Shown piece after piece: positions 1 through 7,958 of a DNA stretch of 27,869 nt. The notes below the pieces were generated by a model, which saw nothing but the letters and a program-made list of their open reading frames with translations, did no database searches and was not told where the DNA came from. The stretch is taken from contig JAABQU010000187.1 in NCBI GenBank assembly GCA_011391285.1, positions 1 through 27,869 of the forward strand, written 5' to 3'. Made by a program: the position numbers and the translations under genes. How positions within the stretch are numbered: the stretch's first letter is position 1; every line of letters starts with the position of its first letter. The DNA is from Thiobacillus sp. GTDB taxonomy: Bacteria; Pseudomonadota; Gammaproteobacteria; Burkholderiales; Thiobacillaceae.

Positions 1-299
1 AGGGCCAAGCCGAGCGCATCGGGAATCAGGAACAGGCGCGGCGGCAGACGCAGGCCGCGCACCGCGAAGAAGATGACCAGCGTGGTGGCAAGGGCGACGA
101 TCAGGTAGACCTGGTCGCCAATCCAGAACACTGGGCGCTGCAGCAGCACATCGCGCACCGTGCCGCCGCCCAGGGCGGTGGCGGCGCCCACCATCATCAC
201 GCCGATCAGATCCATGTTCTTGCGGCCGGCATCGAGCACACCGGTCAGCGCATTCACCGCGACGGCCAGCATGCCGGCCCAGTACAACAGATTTTCCAT
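1..299 (-). CDS. Trimeric intracellular cation channel (TRIC/UPF0126) family protein, C-terminal part beyond window
   Basis: The minus-strand frame opens with ATG at 299 and runs without a stop to the window edge, giving about 99 N-terminal residues that begin MENLLYWAGM. The glycine-rich stretch with ALGGGTVRDVL and the hydrophobic segments on either side (NLLYWAGMLAVAVNALTG, then YLIVALATTLVIFFAVRG) are typical of the YicG/YadS (UPF0126) family, inner-membrane proteins related to trimeric cation channels. These proteins are usually about 200 aa, so roughly half is missing. A GGAA lies about 11 bases before the start, a weak ribosome site. The gene diverges from the CDF transporter, leaving 183 bp between the two starts. 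The family call is fairly secure; ion selectivity cannot be judged from this part. Confidence 0.85.
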   Translation of the reverse strand, partial: MENLLYWAGMLAVAVNALTGVLDAGRKNMDLIGVMMVGAATALGGGTVRDVLLQRPVFWIGDQVYLIVALATTLVIFFAVRGLRLPPRLFLIPDALGLA

Positions 300-443
300 T
301 GCGTATTTTCCAGAAAGATGGCGTTGGCGTTGCGGTCGCCGATGCGCGAGTATCTCAAGAATCAAGCCAGCAGGCAGCCGCCACGCCGTCATGGCCGTCT
401 TGCAAGGCTTGCCGGGTCGTCGGATGAATACGCCGGCGCGCGA

Positions 444-449
444 TACAAT
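444..449 (+). promoter_or_regulatory. Possible -10 element for the CDF transporter gene
   Basis: TACAAT (5 of 6 matches to TATAAT) sits 33 bases before the chosen ATG at 483, within the divergent spacer. No convincing -35 hexamer lies 16-18 bases upstream, so this is only a candidate. No clear metal-regulator operator was seen in the spacer. Confidence 0.25.
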
Positions 450-482
450 CCAGTCGACTTCAAGGCCCTCACGAAACTTCGA

Positions 483-1391
483 ATGCTGCCTGCCTCCCTC
501 AAACGCTACGCCTGGCTTTCCATCACGGCGGCCCTCGCCACCATCCTGCTCAAGGGTTGGGCCTGGTGGATCACCGGCTCGGTCGGACTGCTGTCCGACG
601 CGCTCGAATCCTTCGTCAACCTGGCGGGGGCGATGATGGCGCTGGCCATGCTGTCGCTGGCGGCCATGCCGGCGGATCAAAACCACGCGCACGGCCACGG
701 CAAGGCGGAGTATTTCTCCAGCGCCTTCGAGGGTTTTCTCATCCTCGTCGCCGCCGTCGCCATCAGCTACGCAGCGATCGAACGCCTGCTCAATCCGCAG
801 CCGCTCGAAGCGGTGGGCATCGGACTGGTGGTATCGGTGGTCGCCTCGATCATCAACCTGGCCACTTCGCAGATCCTCATGGGGGTGGGTAAAAAATACC
901 GATCCATCACGCTGGAAGCCGATGCCCATCACCTGCGCACCGATGTCTGGACGTCCGCGGGCGTCATCGCGGGCGTCGGCCTGGTCTGGGCGACCGGCTG
1001 GCTGTGGCTCGACCCCGTGATTGCGCTGCTGGTGGCGATGAATATCGTATGGACCGGCTGGCAACTGCTGCATCGATCCGCTGCGGGACTGATGGACGTT
1101 TCCATCCCGGTTGAAGATATCGACGCAATCGAAGGCGTCCTTGATCGCTACCGCAGTCAAGGGCTGGATTTCCATGCATTACGCACACGCCAGGCCGGCA
1201 GCCGCGCCTTCGTTTCCCTGCACGTGCTGGTGCCCGGTGCCTGGACTGTCCAGCAGGGGCATGACTGGTCGGAACGCATCGAGGCCGACATCCGCAAGGC
1301 TGTGCCCTACGCCCACCTCACCACGCACCTGGAGCCGCTGGAAGATCCGCTGTCACTGGCGGATCAGGATCTGGATCGTCCAGCGGACTAG
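483..1391 (+). CDS. Cation diffusion facilitator (CDF) family transporter
   Basis: A 302-aa inner-membrane divalent-cation/proton antiporter of the CDF family, at the usual family length. I chose ATG 483 because the protein there starts MLPASLKRYAW just before the first membrane helix; the frame stays open upstream to 318, but that part looks non-coding. Visible features are TM2 with SVGLLSDALESFVN (residues 33-46), a His-rich loop HAHGHG (68-73), and TM5 with the HHLRTD motif (149-154). The soluble cytoplasmic C-terminal domain follows from about residue 205. Compared with YiiP/FieF, the transport site would be E42, N46, H150 and D154, where YiiP has D, D, H, D. The substrate is therefore left open (Zn, Fe, Co or Mn). 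The gene converges on pirin with only 15 bp between the stops. Confidence 0.9.
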   Translation: MLPASLKRYAWLSITAALATILLKGWAWWITGSVGLLSDALESFVNLAGAMMALAMLSLAAMPADQNHAHGHGKAEYFSSAFEGFLILVAAVAISYAAIERLLNPQPLEAVGIGLVVSVVASIINLATSQILMGVGKKYRSITLEADAHHLRTDVWTSAGVIAGVGLVWATGWLWLDPVIALLVAMNIVWTGWQLLHRSAAGLMDVSIPVEDIDAIEGVLDRYRSQGLDFHALRTRQAGSRAFVSLHVLVPGAWTVQQGHDWSERIEADIRKAVPYAHLTTHLEPLEDPLSLADQDLDRPAD

Positions 1392-1406
1392 GGGTTGAGC
1401 CGTTCT

Positions 1407-2264
1407 TCAGTGCCCGGTCATCGCCGCCCGGGCACGCACCAGCCGGCCATCGCGATAGTCGGCGAAGGCCTGCTCGATTTCCTCGCGGGTGTTCATGACG
1501 AAGGGGCCGTACTGCACCACCGGTTCGCCGAGCGGCCGGCCCGCAACCAGGATGAAACGGGCGCCCGCCTCGCCAGCCACGATTTCGAACGTGTCACCCG
1601 CTCCCAGCACGGCCAGATTGTGCGTTGCCAGCGCATTGCCGGCCACGCGGGCACTGCCCTCGAACACGTAGATGAAGGCGTTGCGCGTTTCCTCCAGCGG
1701 CAGGCTGAAACGCGAATCGGCCGCCAGACTGACGTCGAGGTAGAGCACATCGGTGGCGGGGTCGTCGATGACGCCGCGCGTGCCGCCGAATTCTCCGGCC
1801 AGCACCCGCACCCTGCCCTGCTCCAGCGCCACCTCGGGGATGGCCGCGGCGGAGAACTCCTGATAGGCCGGGTCGGACAGTTTTTCGCTCGCGGGCAGGT
1901 TGATCCACAGCTGGAAGCCGCGCATCAGGCCATTGACCTGCTTGGGCATTTCGGAATGGATGACGCCGCTGGCCGCCTTCATCCACTGCACGCCACCGGC
2001 CTTGAGGTCGCCGCGGTTGCCCATGCTGTCGCGGTGTTCCATGTGGCCGTCCAGCATGTAAGTGAAGGTAATGAAGCCGCGATGCGGATGATCCGGAAAA
2101 CCCGCGATGTACTCGTCCGGATCCTCGCTGCCGAAATGATCGAGCATCAGGAAGGGATCGAGGTTCTTCAGGGCCGGCGTCCCGATACTGCGGTGGACGG
2201 TGACCCCGGCGCCTTCGGTCACTTCGAAGGCGGGGACAAGCTGGCGGATGCGTCGTGTGTTCAT
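1407..2264 (-). CDS. Pirin family protein (cupin-fold, quercetinase-like)
   Basis: A 285-aa bicupin of the pirin family. The metal-binding residues are visible as H59, H61, H103 and E105 in the contexts DHPHRGF and GVIHSEM, very close to the positions known for human pirin. Some bacterial pirins have quercetin 2,3-dioxygenase activity and others act as redox-sensitive regulators; the sequence does not say which applies. ATG 2264 is preceded by AAGGAG at a good distance, and the open frame upstream to 2423 is not needed. It lies 49 bp downstream of the azoreductase gene on the same strand, so the two are probably co-transcribed under the divergent LysR gene. This pairing suggests a role in quinone or flavonoid stress. 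Confidence 0.93.
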   Translation of the reverse strand: MNTRRIRQLVPAFEVTEGAGVTVHRSIGTPALKNLDPFLMLDHFGSEDPDEYIAGFPDHPHRGFITFTYMLDGHMEHRDSMGNRGDLKAGGVQWMKAASGVIHSEMPKQVNGLMRGFQLWINLPASEKLSDPAYQEFSAAAIPEVALEQGRVRVLAGEFGGTRGVIDDPATDVLYLDVSLAADSRFSLPLEETRNAFIYVFEGSARVAGNALATHNLAVLGAGDTFEIVAGEAGARFILVAGRPLGEPVVQYGPFVMNTREEIEQAFADYRDGRLVRARAAMTGH

Positions 2265-2313
2265 GGTGGACTCCTTGTCTGCATGTTCATGATGGGCCGG
2301 CCGGACGGCGATT

Positions 2314-2967
2314 TCAAACCGCCTCGGCCAGCGCCGGCCAGTCGCGTTCCAGCAGCCGGGCGACCTGCTCGGCAGCGCTCTGGCGCGCCCCGTCGCCGCG
2401 CAGCATGCCGCGATCGGCGGCAATCACCTCGACGTCGGTGATGCCGAGAAAACCCAGCACGAATTTCAGCCACGGCGTGGCGAAGTCGATTGCGCTCCCC
2501 ACCTCGGTGCCGCCGGTCGCCATCAGGACATAGGCCTTTTTGCCGGTCAGCAGGCCCTGGGGCCCGTGCTCGGTGTAGCGGAAAGTCAGCCTGGCACGAG
2601 CGACCTGGTCGACCCAGGCCTTGAGGCTGGCCGGCACGCCGAAGTTGTAGATGGGAGTGGCGATCACCAGCACGTCCGCCGCCATCACCTCGGCTACCAA
2701 CGCGTCCGATATCGCCAGAGCCTGGCGCTGAGCCGCATCGCGCGCGTCGGGCTCGGTCATGTTGGCCCCGACCCAGGCGGCATTGACGAAAGGCAGACCG
2801 GCAGCGACGTCGCGCCGAACTAGCGACAAACCGGGCACGCGTTGGTCCAGTTCACTCAACATCAGGTCGGCCAGGTTGCGTGTGACGGAACCTTCGTGGC
2901 GCGCGCTGGCGTCGACTCGCAGTACACGCAGACCGGCATGGGAGAAAGAGGTTTGGTGAGTTGGCAT
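2314..2967 (-). CDS. azoR: FMN-dependent NADH:quinone oxidoreductase / azoreductase
   Basis: A 217-aa flavodoxin-like homodimeric enzyme that reduces quinones (and azo dyes) by two electrons using NAD(P)H. The FMN-binding block TPIYNFGVPASLKAWVDQ and the following RARLTFRYTEHGPQGL closely match E. coli AzoR. A phosphate-binding loop DASARHEGSVT lies near residue 20, and a second flavin loop MATGGTEVG follows. ATG 2967 was chosen because AGGAG lies 9 bases upstream; the frame is open further to 3054 but that part runs into the LysR promoter region. The gene is first in a probable azoR-pirin unit and diverges from the LysR gene at 3086, the usual layout for a LysR regulator and its target. Confidence 0.93.
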   Translation of the reverse strand: MPTHQTSFSHAGLRVLRVDASARHEGSVTRNLADLMLSELDQRVPGLSLVRRDVAAGLPFVNAAWVGANMTEPDARDAAQRQALAISDALVAEVMAADVLVIATPIYNFGVPASLKAWVDQVARARLTFRYTEHGPQGLLTGKKAYVLMATGGTEVGSAIDFATPWLKFVLGFLGITDVEVIAADRGMLRGDGARQSAAEQVARLLERDWPALAEAV

Positions 2968-3055
2968 GGCAATGATCTCCTGTGAATTCGACGCCAGCGT
3001 GGCGCCCGTGAAATCATTGTCGCCTTTGCCATTGCGCGAATAAAGATCGATCATA

Positions 3056-3070
3056 AGAACTCACCGTTCT
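3056..3070. promoter_or_regulatory. Inverted repeat in the azoR/LysR intergenic region, candidate LysR operator
   Basis: AGAAC-TCACC-GTTCT is a perfect 5-5-5 inverted repeat lying 15 bases before the LysR ATG, in the 118-bp divergent spacer (2968-3085). A second, imperfect dyad, ATTGGTTAACAAT (arms ATTG/CAAT around GTTAAC), follows at 3073-3085. LysR-type proteins bind dyads of about this size near their own promoter. The assignment is inference from position. Confidence 0.4.
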
Positions 3071-3085
3071 CCATTGGTTAACAAT

Positions 3086-3997
3086 ATGGATCGATTCGCC
3101 GACATGCAAATGCTCGTGAGCGTGGTGGAAACCGGCAGCATCAGTGCCGCCGCCGATCGCCTGCATCTCGCCAAATCTGCCGTCAGCAGGCGCCTGGCTG
3201 AACTGGAGGCGCGCCTTGGCGTCTCGCTCATCCAACGCACCACGCGACGGCTCAACCTGACCGACAGCGGCCGCGCCTACTACGATCGCTGCGTCGTCAT
3301 CCTCGCAGACCTGGAGGAGGCCGAATCCGCAGTGTCCCAGGCCCACCAAGCGCTCAGAGGCAGACTCAAGGTGGCATTGCCGCATGCCTTCGGCCTGCTG
3401 CACCTCGCCCCGCTGATTCAGGAATTCATGACGCTGCATCCCGACGTACGCTTCGAACTGGACTTCAACGACCGCCAGATCGACCTGCTCCAGGAAGGCT
3501 TCGACCTGGCCGTCCGCATCGCCACGCTGGCGGACTCCAGCCTGATTGCGCGCCGCCTGGCGCCCATCCGCCACGCGGTGTGTGCCAGCCCGGATTACCT
3601 GGCGCGGCACGGCATCCCGCAATCGGCAGCCGATCTCGCCCAGCACGCCTGCCTTGCCTACAGCAATCTGAGCGATCCCGGCCTGTGGACCTATCGCGGG
3701 CCGGACGGCCAGCCCGGCAGCGTGCGGGTGCCGGTCCGCCTGTCAGCCAGCAGCGGGAATTTCCTGATACGTGCAGCCATCGCGGGCGAAGGGCTGATCC
3801 ACCATCCCACCTTCTACCTGCAAGACGCGCTGCGTTCAGGCCGGCTGGTCAAGGTTCTGACCGACCACAGCTGGCCGGAGCTGGCCGCCTACGCGGTCTA
3901 TCCCCCCACGCGCCATCTGTCCAGCCGGGTGCGCGCCTTCATCGATTTCGTGGCGGACCGCCTGGCGGGTGAACCCTACTGGGATCGCATGAACTGA
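3086..3997 (+). CDS. LysR family transcriptional regulator
   Basis: A 303-aa LysR-type regulator of normal length. The N-terminal winged helix-turn-helix is clear (residues about 1-60; GSISAAADRLHLAKSAVSRRLAELE, then RTTRRLNLTDSG), followed by the substrate-binding domain starting near residue 90 (GRLKVALPHAFG). I chose ATG 3086 over the in-frame TTG at 3074 because homologues start with the MDRFADMQ-type sequence; neither has a good ribosome site. It diverges from azoR-pirin and very probably controls them in response to a quinone or aromatic co-inducer, which is inference from layout. The following 80 bp before cfa hold no gene. Confidence 0.93.
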   Translation: MDRFADMQMLVSVVETGSISAAADRLHLAKSAVSRRLAELEARLGVSLIQRTTRRLNLTDSGRAYYDRCVVILADLEEAESAVSQAHQALRGRLKVALPHAFGLLHLAPLIQEFMTLHPDVRFELDFNDRQIDLLQEGFDLAVRIATLADSSLIARRLAPIRHAVCASPDYLARHGIPQSAADLAQHACLAYSNLSDPGLWTYRGPDGQPGSVRVPVRLSASSGNFLIRAAIAGEGLIHHPTFYLQDALRSGRLVKVLTDHSWPELAAYAVYPPTRHLSSRVRAFIDFVADRLAGEPYWDRMN

Positions 3998-4077
3998 ACA
4001 GAGGAATCGCGGCTCACGGCCTGGACGATCGGACACGGGCGGAGCCGGCCACCCCGCCCCGCTGCGTCGTACAGTGG

Positions 4078-5289
4078 CTATTCGCCGCGATAGATGTGGT
4101 CCCGGCTGAATGGATAGTTCGGCTGCTTGCCGTCGACCGGCTTGCCCGCCAGCACCTGCCACAACTCCATCCAGCCGTGGTCGAAGGCATGGGCGGAGCC
4201 CGCCATGTAGATGCGCCAGATGCGGTACTTCTGTTCGCCGATCAGGCGGCGGGCTTCGTCTGCATGCTGCTCCAGACGGGTCACCCAGTGCCACAGGGTC
4301 TTGCCGTAGTGCGGACGCAGGTTTTCGGCGTCCAGGCATTCCAGGCCGCTGCCTGCAGCGGCACGCATCACCTCGGATGAATGCACCAGTTCGCCACCCG
4401 GGAACACATACTCATTGATGAATTCGGCAATGCCGCTGCCGAGTCCGCTGGCCTCGGGCTCGGACGTGGTAATGCCATGATTCAGCACCAGCCCGCCGGG
4501 CTTCAGCAGGGCATGGATCTTGGCGAAATAGGTCACGAGATTGAGGCGGCCGACGTGTTCGAACATGCCGACGCTGGCGATCTTGTCGTAGCCGCCCTGT
4601 TCGGGCACATCACGGTAATCCATCCTGCGGACTTCGACCTGGCCAGTCAGCCCGCGGGCTTCGATCTGCTGGCTGACGTAGGCATGCTGGTCATCCGACA
4701 AGGTGATGCCCACCGCCTGCACGCCGAAGTGCTCCGCCGCGTGCAGGATCAGCCCGCCCCAGCCGCAGCCGATGTCGAGGAAGCGCTCGCCCGGCTGGAG
4801 ATCGAGCTTGCGGCAGATGTGGTCGAGCTTGGCCACCTGCGCAGCGTCGAGGCTCATGTCCGGGGTCTTGAAATAGGCGCAGGAATACACGCGCCGGCTG
4901 TCCAGCCAGAGGCCGTAGAAATCGTTGGAGACGTCGTAGTGATACTGGATGTTCTTGCGGTCCTTGCTGCGCGTGTGGCGCCACCATTTCCAGTTTTCAG
5001 AACCGGTCTTCGACTTGCATTCGCCTGCGTTGCAGAGGCGGTCGCCAAGAGCCAGGATGTCGCGGACGTTGCCTTCCAGGTCGAGATGGCCTTCGACGTA
5101 GGCCCGCGCCAGGGCGCCCAGACTGGGGTCGGCCATGGCCTTGAGGCTGGCCGACTGATGCAGGCGTACCCGCACGGCAGCATCCTCGATGCTGCCGACC
5201 TGCTCGCCATTCCACAATTCGACGACGAACGGCAAGCCGGATGCTTCCACCCGCCGCCGCACCAGATGAACCAACAGTTGATCCAGCAT
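4078..5289 (-). CDS. cfa: Cyclopropane-fatty-acyl-phospholipid synthase
   Basis: A 403-aa SAM-dependent enzyme that adds a methylene bridge to unsaturated acyl chains of membrane phospholipids. The SAM site FLDIGCGWGG is at residues 170-179. The active-site features known from E. coli Cfa are visible: C137 in YSCAYF, E244 in GMFEHVG, H271/I273 in NHGI and the Tyr in INEYVFPGG. The ATG at 5289 has GAGGAGG just upstream, a strong ribosome site. It is a single gene, converging on the LysR gene and following DUF3501 on the same strand after 56 bp. It probably serves membrane adaptation to acid, drying or stationary phase. Length and motifs are complete. Confidence 0.96.
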   Translation of the reverse strand: MLDQLLVHLVRRRVEASGLPFVVELWNGEQVGSIEDAAVRVRLHQSASLKAMADPSLGALARAYVEGHLDLEGNVRDILALGDRLCNAGECKSKTGSENWKWWRHTRSKDRKNIQYHYDVSNDFYGLWLDSRRVYSCAYFKTPDMSLDAAQVAKLDHICRKLDLQPGERFLDIGCGWGGLILHAAEHFGVQAVGITLSDDQHAYVSQQIEARGLTGQVEVRRMDYRDVPEQGGYDKIASVGMFEHVGRLNLVTYFAKIHALLKPGGLVLNHGITTSEPEASGLGSGIAEFINEYVFPGGELVHSSEVMRAAAGSGLECLDAENLRPHYGKTLWHWVTRLEQHADEARRLIGEQKYRIWRIYMAGSAHAFDHGWMELWQVLAGKPVDGKQPNYPFSRDHIYRGE

Positions 5290-5345
5290 AGCGTCCTCCT
5301 CAAAAAGCAGGCGGCGCGATATTGTTTTACCGCCTGGATTTATGT

Positions 5346-5930
5346 TTAGGACAAATCGAGCACCAATGCAGCGCGGGTGTTCTCCGCCAGCGTCATCGAT
5401 TCCACCTTGTAGGCGTCGAGATCAATGCCCATGCGAATGGGGCTGCCGCCCTTGGCTGCCGCGATCGAGATGGCGTCGAGCTCGAAACGCAGGAAATGCA
5501 CCGACGAGGTTTTCTCGTCGTTCTCGCGTTCCAGGTCTTCGTCGGCGATGGCAAACACCTTCGGCTGGTCGGCCACCTGGACCCAGATGCGGTCCTCGAT
5601 GCCCTTCAGCTTGGCCAGCGCCACCTTGCGCTCGTCCGGGTCGGAGTACTGGATCATCATGGTCGCTTTCCAGTTGGTGCCGTCCGGAACCAGCGGATTG
5701 TAGGCGTCGAGCTCATCCTGGATGCCGGCTTCCTCGAAGGTGCGCTCGGCGCGCAGCATCTCCTGGATCTGGTAACGCATGGTCTTCTCGTCTTCGAAAA
5801 TCAGCGTCACGTGGTCGCCCAGTTCAACCATGCGGTTCTTCTTGTGCGCCATGATTTCGGTGCGCATGTCGGTGCGAACCTTGGCATAGCTTTCCAGGCT
5901 CATCAGGCTGTCACGGGTAATGTGCGGCAT
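5346..5930 (-). CDS. DUF3501 family protein
   Basis: A 194-aa soluble protein beginning MPHITRDSLMSLESYAKVR, typical of DUF3501. No catalytic motif, membrane segment or cysteine is visible; it is rich in acidic and basic residues (HKKNRMVELGDHV, DPDERKVALAKL). ATG 5930 has AAGGAG 8 bases upstream; the open frame continues back to 7007 across the Fe-S gene, but that upstream part is a shadow. It follows the heterodisulfide-reductase-like gene by 23 bp, so they are certainly co-transcribed. As I recall, DUF3501 genes are often found with exactly this Fe-S protein and a rubrerythrin, which suggests an accessory part of that redox system. The biochemical role is unknown. Confidence 0.9.
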   Translation of the reverse strand: MPHITRDSLMSLESYAKVRTDMRTEIMAHKKNRMVELGDHVTLIFEDEKTMRYQIQEMLRAERTFEEAGIQDELDAYNPLVPDGTNWKATMMIQYSDPDERKVALAKLKGIEDRIWVQVADQPKVFAIADEDLERENDEKTSSVHFLRFELDAISIAAAKGGSPIRMGIDLDAYKVESMTLAENTRAALVLDLS

Positions 5931-5953
5931 GTTTCTTTCTCCTTGCTGATGAT

Positions 5954-7285
5954 TTATTCCAGGCCATAGGCAATGCGCAGCAGCGTGATCGGATGCTGCT
6001 TCTGCGCGGTGGCGGCCTCGCCCATGCCCTGCAGGATGTGACGCGCGGCGATCGCGCAGTCGGAACTCACGTAGTCGGGTTGCGGCTCGGCCATCTGGCG
6101 GAACACCGGCTTCCCGATCTTCATCGACTTGTCGAAGTACTCGCTCTTCACGCCCCAGGTGCCATCGTGGCCGGAGCAGCGCTCGACCATCGTCACCGTG
6201 GCGCCGGCCAGCTGCAGCGCGTCGCGCGTCTTGTTGCCGATATTCTGCACCCGCTGGTGGCACGGCACGTGGTAGGACACCTTGCCGAGCGGACGGCTGA
6301 AATCGGTCTTCAGCAGACCGTCGACGTTGCGCGCCATCAGGTATTCGAACGGATCCCACATCGCCTCCTTCACTGCCTGTACGTCGGCGTCGTCCGGGAA
6401 CATCAGCGGCAGTTCCTGCTTGTACATCAGCGTGCATGAAGGGACGGGCGTAAGGATCGCGTAGCCTGCGCGGGCAAGTTTCGCCAGATGCGGGATGTTG
6501 ATTTCCTTCAGATTCTGCACAGCATCGAGGTCGCCCAGTTCGAGCTTGGGCATGCCGCAGCAGGCTTCCTTCTCCACCAGCGCAGCGGGGATTTCGTTGT
6601 GTGCCAGGAGCTTCAGCAGGTCGTGGCCGATGCCGGGCTCGTTGTAGTTCACGTAGCAGGTCGAATAGATCGCCACCTTGCCGGGCGTTTTCTCGCCATC
6701 CTTCACCGGAAAATCGCTGCGCGGCTTCGCGGTTGAGCGGAATTTCGCGCTGTCGTATTCGGGCAGCTTGCGATCGGGGTGGATGCCCAACACGCTGTCG
6801 ACCATCTTGCGGACAGGCTTGCTCTTCAGGCTGGCGTTCACCGCCTGCACCACCACCGGAATCGAGGCGAGCTTGCCCATCGCGTCGGTGCTGGAGAGCA
6901 GCTTGTCGCGGAAGGACGTCCCGCCCTTCTTGAATTTGATGGCCTTGGCACGCAGCATGACGTGCGGAAAATCGATATTCCACGGATGCGGCGGCACATA
7001 GGGACACTTGGTCATGTAGCAGAGATCACACAGATAGCACTCGTCGACCACCTTCATGTAGTCGGCCTTGGCGACGCCGTCCACTTCCATCGTCGAGGAT
7101 TCGTCCACCAGGTCGAACAGGGTCGGAAACGCGGTGCACAGCGACACGCAGCGGCGGCAGCCATGGCATGCATCAAAAACACGCTCCAACTCATGGTTGA
7201 GCTTGTCTTCGTTATAAAAATCCAGGTTTTTCCAGTCGAGCGGATGACGGGTGGGGGCTTCAAGGCTGCCTTCACGTGTGCTCAT
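5954..7285 (-). CDS. Heterodisulfide-reductase-like Fe-S protein (4Fe-4S ferredoxin plus CCG domains)
   Basis: A 443-aa cytoplasmic electron-transfer protein in the GlpC/HdrD group. Two 4Cys motifs lie near the N-terminus: C40, C43, C46, C50 ([11 protein letters not shown]) and C83, C86, C89, C94 ([13 protein letters not shown]), the second with one extra residue before the CP. Two cysteine-rich CCG-type domains follow: one with EACCGMP and a distal CTLMYK, the second with VPCHQR, a CSG in place of CCG, and SDCAIA. ATG 7285 with GGAG 8 bases upstream was chosen over the longer frame from 7357, which overlaps the terminator. It lies between rubrerythrin (83 bp upstream) and DUF3501 (23 bp downstream). 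Its partner and substrate are unknown; transfer of electrons to or from rubrerythrin is a reasonable guess. Confidence 0.9.
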   Translation of the reverse strand: MSTREGSLEAPTRHPLDWKNLDFYNEDKLNHELERVFDACHGCRRCVSLCTAFPTLFDLVDESSTMEVDGVAKADYMKVVDECYLCDLCYMTKCPYVPPHPWNIDFPHVMLRAKAIKFKKGGTSFRDKLLSSTDAMGKLASIPVVVQAVNASLKSKPVRKMVDSVLGIHPDRKLPEYDSAKFRSTAKPRSDFPVKDGEKTPGKVAIYSTCYVNYNEPGIGHDLLKLLAHNEIPAALVEKEACCGMPKLELGDLDAVQNLKEINIPHLAKLARAGYAILTPVPSCTLMYKQELPLMFPDDADVQAVKEAMWDPFEYLMARNVDGLLKTDFSRPLGKVSYHVPCHQRVQNIGNKTRDALQLAGATVTMVERCSGHDGTWGVKSEYFDKSMKIGKPVFRQMAEPQPDYVSSDCAIAARHILQGMGEAATAQKQHPITLLRIAYGLE

Positions 7286-7324
7286 GCGAACTCCAGTTGT
7301 ATATATTCTCGAAAAATCAGAGTC

Positions 7325-7353
7325 AAAAAAAGCGGGCCGCAATCGACCCGCTT
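7325..7353 (-). terminator. Rho-independent terminator after rubrerythrin
   Basis: On the minus strand AAGCGGG and CCCGCTT pair perfectly around a 10-base loop, and a run of seven T residues begins in the second arm. It starts 15 bases past the rubrerythrin stop and 40 bases before the next ATG. Rubrerythrin would thus be made in excess of the Fe-S and DUF3501 proteins, which depend on read-through or their own promoter. Confidence 0.85.
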
Positions 7354-7368
7354 TCAAGCTGGGCCAAA

Positions 7369-7788
7369 TTACGCGCCCAAGGTGTCCAGGGTCTTCTGGA
7401 ACTTGTTGGCGTGCGAACGCTCGGCCTTGGCCAAGGTTTCGAACCAGTCGGCGATTTCGTCGAAGCCTTCGCTACGTGCATCCTTGGCCATACCCGGGTA
7501 CATGTCGGTGTACTCGTGGGTTTCGCCCGCGATGGCGGTCTTCAGGTTGTCGGCGGTGGGGCCGAAGGTCATGCCGGTGGCGGGGTCGCCACACTTTTCC
7601 AGGTACTCCAGATGGCCGTGGGCATGGCCGGTTTCGCCTTCGGCGGTGGAGCGGAAGACGGCGGCAACGTCGTTATAGCCTTCCACGTCAGCTTTTGCTG
7701 CGAAGTAAAGGTAACGGCGGTTGGCCTGCGATTCGCCAGCGAAGGCGGCTTTCAGATGTTCTTCGGTTTTCGAACCTTTGAGTTGCAT
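7369..7788 (-). CDS. Rubrerythrin family protein, short form without rubredoxin domain
   Basis: A 139-aa four-helix di-iron protein. Iron ligands are visible in the expected series: [34 protein letters not shown] and [10 protein letters not shown]. Full rubrerythrins (about 190 aa) end in a rubredoxin domain with two CxxC motifs; this protein stops after the di-iron domain, so it must take electrons from another protein. Family members reduce hydrogen peroxide in the cytoplasm. ATG 7788 is preceded by AAGGAG. The neighbouring Fe-S protein could be the missing electron donor (inference). A strong terminator follows, and a 7-1-7 palindrome lies about 115 bases upstream. Confidence 0.93.
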   Translation of the reverse strand: MQLKGSKTEEHLKAAFAGESQANRRYLYFAAKADVEGYNDVAAVFRSTAEGETGHAHGHLEYLEKCGDPATGMTFGPTADNLKTAIAGETHEYTDMYPGMAKDARSEGFDEIADWFETLAKAERSHANKFQKTLDTLGA

Positions 7789-7901
7789 AACCTGATCTCC
7801 TTGATTGACATAGATATGCTTTGCAGCACTGAAAATCCATCCCCTTCGATGTGTCCTGCCCCTGATGTATAGCAGGCCAGCCAGCGGATAGAATCCGGTT
7901 T

Positions 7902-7916
7902 TTAGACTTAGTCTAA
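7902..7916. promoter_or_regulatory. 7-1-7 palindrome, candidate Fur/PerR/Irr-type operator
   Basis: TTAGACT-T-AGTCTAA is a perfect inverted repeat with 7-base arms around a single base. The layout equals the PerR box (TTATAATnATTATAA) and resembles the Irr box (TTTAGAA arms). It is unusually AT-rich for this genome and lies upstream of rubrerythrin, a classic PerR-type target. No regulator gene of this family is in the window. Confidence 0.5.
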
Positions 7917-7943
7917 TACCTGAACGAAGAATAAACCCGTCGT

Positions 7944-7958
7944 GTTGACGCTGTCAAC
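7944..7958. promoter_or_regulatory. 6-3-6 palindrome overlapping a possible -35 box
   Basis: GTTGAC-GCT-GTCAAC is a perfect inverted repeat that contains TTGACG, a possible -35 hexamer for the plus-strand msrB transcript. A protein bound here would be expected to block that promoter. The -10 partner is poor, so the promoter itself is uncertain. Confidence 0.35.

Noticed and set aside
5931..7007. Long N-terminal extension of the DUF3501 frame, suggesting a fusion
   Set aside because: The extension overlaps the Fe-S gene in another frame and looks like random Arg-rich sequence; a strong AAGGAG precedes ATG 5930.
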